This document shows positions 1-4,950 of a DNA stretch of 5,979 nucleotides, one piece after another (the first letter of the stretch is position 1; each line of letters begins with the position of its first letter). The DNA lies in assembly GCA_027451915.1 (NCBI GenBank), contig DAIDHU010000187.1, forward strand, positions 1 to 5,979, in the 5' to 3' direction. The position numbers and the translations under genes are program-made. The notes under the pieces were generated by a model. The model had not been told where the DNA came from and ran no database searches. It saw only the letters and a list, made by a program, of their open reading frames with translations. The stretch comes from Thiomonas sp. (GTDB lineage: Bacteria; Pseudomonadota; Gammaproteobacteria; Burkholderiales; Burkholderiaceae_C).

Positions 1-920
1 GCTCGCACGCGCTGTACCCGGGGGCCGAACTCCTGGGTCTGAACGTGCAGCCCTTCGATGCCGCCAAATGGCACGGCCACAGCCTGGTGGCCGACGCGCG
101 CACGGCGCTGGAGCAACTCGAGCCCGGACTGCAGGGCTGGAGCGCCGACCCGGAATGGTCGCGCCGCGCCCAGGGCCTGGCTGCGGACTGGGTGCGGCGG
201 GTCGACGAGCTGACCACCGCGCGCCTGGTCGGCACCCTGCCCTACGACGCGGAAGTCATCGGGGGCGTGCGCGACTCGGCCCCCGACAGTCCCGCCGGCG
301 ACGTGGTGGTGTGCGCGGCCGGCACGCTGCCGGCCGAGCTGCACAAGCTCTGGCGCGCCTCCCAACCGGGCAACTACCACGTCGAGTACGGCTACTCCTG
401 CATGGGCTACGAGATCGCCGGCGGCCTGGGCGTCAAGCTGGCGCGGCCCGAGCAGGAAGTGGTGGTGATGGTCGGCGACGGCTCCTACCTGATGCTCAAC
501 TCCGAGCTGGCGACCTCGGTGATGCTGGGGCGCAAGCTGATCGTGGTGGTGCTGGACAACCGCGGCTTCGGATGCATCGAGCGCCTGCAGGGCAGTTGCG
601 GCTACCCCAGTTTCAACAACCTGCTCGACGCCTGCGTGCCCGAGGGGGGCAGCGCCGTGCGCATCGACCTGGCCATGCACGCGCGCAGCCTGGGCGCGGA
701 CGCGGTGCATGTGCGCAACCTGGAAGAATTCGGGGCGGCCATGCGCGAGGCGCGCACACGCGATCGCAGCCAGGTCGTCGTCATCGACACCACGCACACG
801 CGGGTGACGGCCGACGGCGGCTGCTGGTGGGACGTGGCGATGCCGGAAGTGTCCTCCAGCGCCGAGGTGCAGCAGGCGCATGCCCGCTACGAACTGGCGC
901 GGCAGATGCAATGCCCCTGA
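1..920 (+). CDS. iolD: 3D-(3,5/4)-trihydroxycyclohexane-1,2-dione acylhydrolase (IolD), C-terminal half, 5' truncated by window
   Basis: IolD hydrolyses the ring of trihydroxycyclohexane-1,2-dione to 5-deoxy-glucuronate in cytoplasmic myo-inositol catabolism, using thiamine diphosphate and Mg2+. The reading frame is open from base 3 and ends with TGA at 918-920, giving 305 residues. IolD is normally about 620-640 residues, so somewhat less than half is visible and the true start lies upstream. The visible part is the C-terminal ThDP-binding domain: a GYSCMGYEIAGGLG stretch, then the cofactor motif GDG (474-482), ending in LDN with Asn at 558-560, 28 residues on, followed by RGFGCIERLQ, which is characteristic of IolD. 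A conserved CWWDVAMPEVS segment near the C-terminus also fits. The next gene, iolE, acts one step earlier in the pathway, which supports the call. Other ThDP enzymes such as acetolactate synthase are less likely given this neighbourhood and the IolD-like text. Confidence 0.95.
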   Translation, partial: SHALYPGAELLGLNVQPFDAAKWHGHSLVADARTALEQLEPGLQGWSADPEWSRRAQGLAADWVRRVDELTTARLVGTLPYDAEVIGGVRDSAPDSPAGDVVVCAAGTLPAELHKLWRASQPGNYHVEYGYSCMGYEIAGGLGVKLARPEQEVVVMVGDGSYLMLNSELATSVMLGRKLIVVVLDNRGFGCIERLQGSCGYPSFNNLLDACVPEGGSAVRIDLAMHARSLGADAVHVRNLEEFGAAMREARTRDRSQVVVIDTTHTRVTADGGCWWDVAMPEVSSSAEVQQAHARYELARQMQCP

Positions 921-975
921 GCCGCGGCCGCCGCCCCCCTGCCATCTCACCCTTTTTTCACCCACTCCCGGCACC

Positions 976-1911
976 ATGACCTGGAACGTACGCATCGGCA
1001 TCAACCCCATCGGCTGGATGAACGACGACCTGCCCTCGCTGGGCGGCGACACGCAACTGGACACCGCGTTGTCCGAAGGGCGGGCCATCGGCTACGCCGG
1101 CTTCGAACTGGGCAACAAGTTCCCCTCCGACCCGGCCGAACTCAAGGCGCGGCTCGATCGCTTCGGCCTGGCCTGCGTGTCCGGCTGGTACTCGGGCTTC
1201 CTGGCCGAGGGGCTGGACGCCGCCGACGGCGACGCGGCCGTCGCACGCGAGATGCAGCGCTGCGTGGCGCATATGCGCAAGCTGCGCCACAACGGCTGCG
1301 ACGTCGTCGTCTACGGTGAGTGCGCGGGCACCGTGCAGGGTCTGCTGGACACACCGGTATCACGCCGCCCGGTGCTGCGCGGCGAGCAGGCCTGGCGCGA
1401 GTACGCGCGCCGCCTGGACGCCTTCGGCCTCCACCTGCTGGAGGCCTATGGGCTGCGCCTGGCCTACCACCACCACATGGGCGCCTGCGTGGAATCCCCG
1501 CGGGACGTGGACCGCCTGATGGAACTCACGGACCCGCGCAAGGTCTTCCTGTTGTTCGACACCGGGCACGCGTATTTCGGTGGCGCCGTACAGCCCGTGG
1601 AGCTGCTGCGCAAGCATGTGCGCAGGGTCGCCCACGTGCATTGCAAGGACGTGCGCCCGCAAGTCATCGCCAAGGCGCGCAACGAGTCCTGGAGCTTCCT
1701 GCGCGGCGTGCTGGCGGGCGTGTTCACGGTACCTGGAGACGGCGCCCTCGACTTCGGCGGCATGCTTCGCTGCCTGCGCGAAGCCGGCTACGAAGGTTGG
1801 CTGGTGGTGGAGGCCGAGCAGGATCCGGCGGTCGCCCCCAGCGAGCCCTTCGCGCGCAAGGGCTTCGAGACCCTGCGCGCCCTTGTCGACACCCTGGGCG
1901 CTGGAGCCTGA
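976..1911 (+). CDS. iolE: 2-keto-myo-inositol dehydratase (inosose dehydratase) IolE
   Basis: IolE dehydrates scyllo-inosose (2-keto-myo-inositol) to the trihydroxycyclohexane-1,2-dione used by IolD. The 311-residue product matches the usual family size of about 300. It is a xylose-isomerase-like TIM barrel: it opens with VRIGINPIGWMNDD, has the FELGNKFP strand, and carries probable metal or acid-base residues at E115 (VVYGE), D195/H198 (LLFDTGH), H220/H222 (VAHVHCKD) and E279/E281 (VVEAEQDP). The ATG at 976 is chosen because the family signature begins right after it. The frame stays open back to an ATG at 880, but that would add 32 low-complexity, proline-rich residues overlapping iolD. No good Shine-Dalgarno precedes 976; the 55-bp gap after iolD is C- and T-rich, so translation may depend on transcription through iolD. 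The stop codon lies 2 bp before the iolB start. Confidence 0.94.
   Translation: MTWNVRIGINPIGWMNDDLPSLGGDTQLDTALSEGRAIGYAGFELGNKFPSDPAELKARLDRFGLACVSGWYSGFLAEGLDAADGDAAVAREMQRCVAHMRKLRHNGCDVVVYGECAGTVQGLLDTPVSRRPVLRGEQAWREYARRLDAFGLHLLEAYGLRLAYHHHMGACVESPRDVDRLMELTDPRKVFLLFDTGHAYFGGAVQPVELLRKHVRRVAHVHCKDVRPQVIAKARNESWSFLRGVLAGVFTVPGDGALDFGGMLRCLREAGYEGWLVVEAEQDPAVAPSEPFARKGFETLRALVDTLGAGA
1903..1906 (+). promoter_or_regulatory. Shine-Dalgarno of iolB inside the iolE 3' end
   Basis: GGAG lies within the last codons of iolE, with 7 bases to the ATG at 1914. It supports this start for iolB, and the 2-bp gap after the iolE stop suggests translational coupling. Confidence 0.6.
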
Positions 1912-1913
1912 AC

Positions 1914-2726
1914 ATGGTCAGTCCCCTTCTGGTCAAGGCCGCCCCCAGCGGGCGGGAGATCGTCACCGTGACCCCCGAGAGCGCGGGCTGGCACTACGTG
2001 GGATTCCAGGCCATCCGGCTGCCAGCGGGGGAATCGCACGCCCTGTCCACCGGCCAGCGGGAGCTGTGCCTGGTGGTGCTCACCGGCCGCGTCGACGTGG
2101 AGGTGGACGGCGTGCGCCACGCGGGCCTGGGGGTTCGCGACAGTGTGTTCGAGCCCGTGGCTCCGGCGGCCCTGTACGTGCCTCCGGGGCGCGCGCTGCG
2201 CGTGCACGCGCAGCGCGACGCCGAGCTGGCGCTGTGCAGCGCCCCCGGCGACGCCCGCGAGCGCCCGGTGCGCCTGATCGACCCGGGTGGCATGCGCGCC
2301 AGCACCCGCGGACAGGGCACCAACCTGCGCCATGTGCGCGACATCCTGCCCCACGACGATCCGGGCGCCGCGCACCTGCTGGTGGTGGAGGTGATCACGC
2401 CGGCCAGTCACTCCTCGAGCTACCCGCCGCACAAGCACGACGACGAGCGCCCGCCGCTGGAGACACGGCTGGAGGAGACCTACTACCACCGCCTGGATCC
2501 GCCGCAGGGTTTCGCCTTCCAGCGCGTGTACACGGATGATCGCAGCCTCGACGAGGCCTGCGCGGTGGAAAACCACGACGTGGTGCTGGTGCCCCGGGGC
2601 TACCACCCGGTGGTCGCCCCGCACGGCTACCAGCTGTACTACCTCAACGTCATGGCCGGGCCGAACCGCCTGTGGGTGTTCCGCAACGATCCGGCGCACG
2701 AGTGGATGTTGCAATCCCCGCGTTGA
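1914..2726 (+). CDS. iolB: 5-deoxy-glucuronate isomerase IolB
   Basis: IolB isomerises 5-deoxy-D-glucuronate, the IolD product, to 5-keto-2-deoxy-D-gluconate, the substrate for the IolC kinase. The protein is 270 residues, the usual family length, and is a two-half (bicupin) fold. The second half carries the hallmark SSYPPHKHD segment. Probable metal ligands are H173 and H175, a Glu at 187/188 in LEETYYHR, and a late His (H237 in PHGY, or H231). The GYQLYYLNVMAGP segment near the end is also typical. The start follows a GGAG site in the iolE 3' end. It belongs to the same transcription unit as iolD-iolE. The last 77 bp overlap the 3' end of the Mpo1-like gene on the other strand, so no intrinsic terminator can sit between them. 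The function call is firm; the exact metal ligands are inferred from the cupin pattern. Confidence 0.95.
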   Translation: MVSPLLVKAAPSGREIVTVTPESAGWHYVGFQAIRLPAGESHALSTGQRELCLVVLTGRVDVEVDGVRHAGLGVRDSVFEPVAPAALYVPPGRALRVHAQRDAELALCSAPGDARERPVRLIDPGGMRASTRGQGTNLRHVRDILPHDDPGAAHLLVVEVITPASHSSSYPPHKHDDERPPLETRLEETYYHRLDPPQGFAFQRVYTDDRSLDEACAVENHDVVLVPRGYHPVVAPHGYQLYYLNVMAGPNRLWVFRNDPAHEWMLQSPR

Positions 2727-3231
2727 AGGCCTCGCGCAGTCGCTCGGCCTCGGTGTCCACGGAGCTGCGCAGGGACTGGCGCAGGCCGAGCAGGAACAGC
2801 GCCTCGGCCACGACGAACAGCGGCCCGACCAGCAGGCCCGCCAGATCGTCCACGAAGGCCGGCTTGCGACCTTCCCAGGCGTGGCCCACGAACTGCAACG
2901 CCCAGCCCGCCACGAAGGCGCCGATGCCCAGGCCCAGCCAGGCCGCCGTCGGCAGCGCGGCGGCCCAGGCGCCCGCGCGCAGCGCCAGGGCGAACAGCAG
3001 GCCCATCGCCAGCCCCAGCGGAACATCGAGCAGCAGGTAGAACACGCAGGCCGCCACCGCCACGAACAACGCCGGCGTGAGCCCGAAGGCGCCGAGCACC
3101 AGCACGGGGCGCGACAGCAGGGCGCACAGCGCCAGCACGATCAGCGGAATGCCCACGAAGTGGGTCGCGACATTGCGCCGATCGCGATGGTAGGAGGCGT
3201 ATTGCGCGAGTTGCTGCTGCAGGGTCTTCAT
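2650..3231 (-). CDS. Mpo1-like / DUF962 (YGL010w-type) small integral membrane protein
   Basis: The 193-residue product looks like the DUF962/Mpo1-like family. The N-terminus carries the family pattern YHRDRRNVATHFVGIP, with H15, N20, H24, G27 and P29. A second conserved block, FVGHAWEGRKPAF, has H117, E120 and P124. Between and after these are four to five hydrophobic segments (about residues 26-40, 42-68, 71-95, 96-116 and 131-150), so the protein should sit in the inner membrane. Yeast Mpo1 is an Fe(II)-dependent dioxygenase in alpha-oxidation of 2-hydroxy fatty acids and uses conserved histidines; bacterial members are mostly uncharacterised, so this activity is only a family-based possibility. 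The ATG shares one base with the stop of the upstream regulator (TGATG) and is preceded by GGGAG. The last 25 residues or so are encoded antisense to iolB, are hydrophilic, and may be a non-conserved extension. Confidence 0.85.
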   Translation of the reverse strand: MKTLQQQLAQYASYHRDRRNVATHFVGIPLIVLALCALLSRPVLVLGAFGLTPALFVAVAACVFYLLLDVPLGLAMGLLFALALRAGAWAAALPTAAWLGLGIGAFVAGWALQFVGHAWEGRKPAFVDDLAGLLVGPLFVVAEALFLLGLRQSLRSSVDTEAERLREAFNAGIATSTRAPDRCGTPTGGSARP

Positions 3232-4253
3232 CAGGCGCTCTCCCGGATGACCAGCTCGAAACCCAGGTCGATGCTGGGCTGCCCCACCGCCTCGCCCCGG
3301 ATCAGCGCGAGCATCATCTCGGCCGCCGCCAGGCCCATCTCGCGGCGCCTCGTGCGCACCGTGGTCAACGGCGGGGGCATCTGCGGGCTGCCAGGCAGGT
3401 CGTTGAAGCCGGCTACCGCCAGGCGCGAGGGCACCGCGACCCCGAGTTGCAGGGCCTTGAGCAACGCTCCCTGGGCCAGGTCGTCGTTGCAGAAGAAAAT
3501 GGCATCGAGCTCGGGGTGACGGGCCAGTGCCTGCTCCAGGAGCAGGCCTCCGAGCTCGATGGACGAGGGTGCGGGGCTGAGCAGCTCGAGCGCCGGGTCG
3601 TACAGTCCCGCGGCCCGCAGGGCCTGACGATACCCCTCGGCGCGCTGCAGCACCCGCGGGTCGAGCTGCGCCGCGGCATAGGCGATGCGCCGGCGCCCGC
3701 TGCGCAGCAGGTGCTCGGTGAGGGCGCGGCCCGCCGCCGCCTGCGAAAAGCCCACGCTGTGGATTCCGGGCGCGGTGGTCACCTCCATCAGGTGCACCGT
3801 GGGTACGCCGCTGTCCTGGATCAGGCGACGCGCGGTCTCGGTGCGGTCGAAACCCGTGACCAGCAGCCCGGCCGGACGATGCGGCAGAAAACTGCGCAGC
3901 AACTGCTCCTCCTCGGCGGCGTCGTAGTGGGTGACGCCGATCAGGGTCTGGAACCCGGCCGCAAGCAAGGTGCGCTGCACGCCGTCGAGCAGATCGACGA
4001 ACAAGGTATTGGACAACAGCGGGATCAGCACCGCGACCTGTGCGCTGCGGCTGGAAGCCAGCGCGCGCGCGGCCGGATCGGGCACGTAACCCAGTCTCTG
4101 TGCCGCGGCCAGGGTGCGCTCGACCAGCTCGGCATGCACGCCCCGGGTGCCGCGCAGCGCCCTGGAGGCGGTGATGGGGCTGACGCCGGCCTCGCGGGCG
4201 ACGTCTTGCAAGGTGGCCCGGCCGCTGGCACGGGAGGAGCGTGGGGAAGACAT
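3231..4253 (-). CDS. gntR: LacI-family transcriptional regulator, gluconate-utilisation GntR type
   Basis: This is a 340-residue cytoplasmic DNA-binding repressor-type protein of the LacI/GalR family (not the unrelated GntR/FadR winged-helix family). Residues 14-35 (TLQDVAREAGVSPITASRAL and onward) form the helix-turn-helix, and YVPDPAARALA (56-66) is the hinge helix with the minor-groove Leu at 65. The periplasmic-binding-protein-like sensor domain follows, including VAVLIPLLSN, IGVTHYDAAEEEQLL, the FFCNDDLAQGALLKAL block and VAVAGFNDLPGS. Its text resembles E. coli GntR, and it is divergent from gluconokinase, so gluconate or a phosphorylated derivative is the likely ligand. The ATG at 4253 fits the family; an upstream in-frame ATG at 4403 would add 50 unrelated residues through the control region. 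No strong Shine-Dalgarno is visible, and the message may have a short leader. Two operator-like dyads lie upstream, suggesting control of gntK and autoregulation. Confidence 0.9.
   Translation of the reverse strand: MSSPRSSRASGRATLQDVAREAGVSPITASRALRGTRGVHAELVERTLAAAQRLGYVPDPAARALASSRSAQVAVLIPLLSNTLFVDLLDGVQRTLLAAGFQTLIGVTHYDAAEEEQLLRSFLPHRPAGLLVTGFDRTETARRLIQDSGVPTVHLMEVTTAPGIHSVGFSQAAAGRALTEHLLRSGRRRIAYAAAQLDPRVLQRAEGYRQALRAAGLYDPALELLSPAPSSIELGGLLLEQALARHPELDAIFFCNDDLAQGALLKALQLGVAVPSRLAVAGFNDLPGSPQMPPPLTTVRTRRREMGLAAAEMMLALIRGEAVGQPSIDLGFELVIRESA
3240..3244 (-). promoter_or_regulatory. Shine-Dalgarno for the Mpo1-like gene, within the gntR-type regulator gene
   Basis: On the minus strand GGGAG is followed by 8 bases and then the ATG at 3231-3229. 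The regulator's TGA (3233-3231) overlaps that ATG by one base, an arrangement typical of termination-reinitiation coupling. Confidence 0.55.
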
Positions 4254-4266
4254 GATGCCGATAACC

Positions 4267-4272
4267 CTAATA
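4267..4272 (-). promoter_or_regulatory. Weak candidate -10 element for the gntR-type gene
   Basis: On the minus strand TATTAG matches four of six -10 consensus positions and would place the transcript start only a few bases before the ATG at 4253. No convincing -35 box is seen at the right distance, so this is a tentative call. Confidence 0.2.
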
Positions 4273-4294
4273 CAAATCCGGGCTGCACGCCGTA

Positions 4295-4308
4295 GGATAG
4301 CGCTATCC
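4295..4308. promoter_or_regulatory. Operator O1: perfect 14-bp palindrome with central CpG, probable LacI-family (GntR-type) site
   Basis: GGATAGCGCTATCC is its own reverse complement, and after one mismatched base on each side the dyad continues for two more base pairs (GT/AC at 4292-4293 and 4310-4311). A perfect dyad centred on CG is the classic form of a LacI-family operator, because hinge-helix leucines wedge into the central CpG step. It lies in the divergent control region, 42 bp upstream of the regulator's ATG and 94 bp upstream of the gntK ATG. Binding by the adjacent regulator is inferred. Confidence 0.72.
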
Positions 4309-4310
4309 AA

Positions 4311-4327
4311 CGAAGCCAAAGTCTTCG
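4311..4327. repeat. Short inverted repeat (5-bp arms, 7-base loop) downstream of O1
   Basis: CGAAG at 4311-4315 pairs with CTTCG at 4323-4327 around a 7-base loop. It begins three bases after the O1 palindrome. It could be a hairpin in a gntK leader transcript or a protein site, but the arms are short enough to be chance. Confidence 0.25.
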
Positions 4328-4387
4328 CGCAGGGGTAATTCCTTTGTTCCAAGATACCTATCGCCCGTGGCATCCCGCATCCGGGCC

Positions 4388-4401
4388 TGACAGCGCTACC
4401 C
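4388..4401. promoter_or_regulatory. Operator O2: second, imperfect copy of the O1 site overlapping the gntK translation start region
   Basis: TGACAGCGCTACCC matches O1 at 11 of 14 positions and keeps the central AGCGCTA and CpG. It ends one base before the gntK ATG, where a Shine-Dalgarno would be expected and where none is seen. Centre-to-centre distance from O1 is 93 bp, close to nine helical turns, so both sites would lie on nearly the same face of the helix. A repressor bound here would act as a roadblock, or could form a loop with O1. The role is inferred from sequence likeness and position. Confidence 0.55.
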
Positions 4402-4402
4402 A

Positions 4403-4906
4403 ATGCCCAGCAAGTTGATCATCATGGGGGTTGCCGGTTGCGGCAAGTCCAGCCTGGGCGCCGCGCTGGCGCGCACCCTCGAGGTGCCACTGGTCGAGGG
4501 CGACGATTTCCACAGCCCGGCCAGCAAGGACAAGATGGGCCGCGGCGTGCCCCTGGACGATGCCGACCGCGCCAGCTGGCTGGACCGACTGGGCGAGGAA
4601 CTGCGCAGGCATGCGCAGGGCGCCGTGCTGACCTGCTCGGCCCTCAAGCGAGCCTATCGCGAGCGCCTGCGCAAGGCCGAGCCGCGGGTGCGCTTCGTGT
4701 ACCTGCGCATCGACCCCGAGCTGGCCTACCAGAGGGTCAGCGCGCGCCAGGGCGGGCACTTCTTCCGGCCCAGCCTGGTGGCCAGCCAATTCGCCACGCT
4801 GGAGTCGCCCGAGGGCGAGCCCGGCGTGCTCACCGTGGACGCGATCCTCGGCACGCCCGAACAGGCGCGTGCCGTGATGGACTGGATCGCATCCGAATCG
4901 CCCTAG
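4403..4906 (+). CDS. gntK: Gluconokinase (ATP-dependent, GntK type)
   Basis: GntK phosphorylates D-gluconate with ATP to 6-phosphogluconate, feeding the Entner-Doudoroff and pentose phosphate routes in the cytoplasm. The 167-residue length is normal for the small P-loop gluconokinases. The Walker A loop is G9-VAG-C-GKSS (residues 9-17). It is followed by the family block EGDDFHSPASKDKM, with its acidic residues and His, then GVPLDDADRASWL, TCSALKRAYRERLR, VYLRIDP and the lid/substrate segment RQGGHFFRPSLVASQFATLE. All family signatures are intact. The ATG at 4403 gives the normal N-terminus directly before the first beta strand. No clear ribosome binding site precedes it; an operator-like dyad occupies that space. 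It is divergent from the gntR-type regulator and followed after 44 bp by an MFS carrier gene, which fits a gluconate-use unit. Confidence 0.95.
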   Translation: MPSKLIIMGVAGCGKSSLGAALARTLEVPLVEGDDFHSPASKDKMGRGVPLDDADRASWLDRLGEELRRHAQGAVLTCSALKRAYRERLRKAEPRVRFVYLRIDPELAYQRVSARQGGHFFRPSLVASQFATLESPEGEPGVLTVDAILGTPEQARAVMDWIASESP

Positions 4907-4938
4907 CGGCCACAGACCGGCAGGCTTCCGCCCCTCCC

Positions 4939-4943
4939 AGGAG
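4939..4943 (+). promoter_or_regulatory. Shine-Dalgarno of the MFS transporter gene
   Basis: AGGAG with 7 bases to the ATG at 4951 is the strongest ribosome binding site in the window and fixes the start of the transporter. The 44-bp gap after gntK holds no terminator-like hairpin, so co-transcription is likely. Confidence 0.7.
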
Positions 4944-4950
4944 ACAACCC

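Noticed and set aside
880..975. Upstream in-frame ATG for iolE overlapping iolD
   Set aside because: It would add 32 proline-rich residues absent from the IolE pattern, which begins at the ATG at 976.
921..975. Possible terminator or control site between iolD and iolE (GC-rich stretch followed by a T run)
   Set aside because: The GC-rich part contains a short GCGGCCGC palindrome but no stem adjacent to the T run, and the genes belong to one pathway, so termination here is improbable.
1254..1263. GCAGCGCTGC-type palindrome within iolE
   Set aside because: It shares only the AGCGCT core with the operators, lies in coding sequence of high GC, and is likely chance.
1320..1913. Upstream extension of the iolB frame into iolE
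   Set aside because: The extension reads as Arg/Pro/Ala-rich filler in an alternative frame of iolE. The IolB family N-terminus starts at 1914 after a good ribosome binding site.
1788..3026. Long minus-strand open frame (412 codons) across iolB and part of the Mpo1-like gene
   Set aside because: It lies opposite iolB and in another frame of the Mpo1-like gene, and its translation is a low-complexity Arg/Ala/His/Val-rich string with no family features. It is an expected by-product of high GC content.
3447..4295. Plus-strand open frame (282 codons) opposite the gntR-type regulator
   Set aside because: It is a shadow of the regulator gene; the minus strand shows an intact helix-turn-helix and sensor domain.
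4353..4362. GATACCTATC, a partial dyad between the two operators
   Set aside because: The arms match O1 half-sites, but the centre is CC rather than CG and the spacing is 2 bp shorter than in O1 and O2, so a LacI-type dimer is unlikely to bind it the same way.
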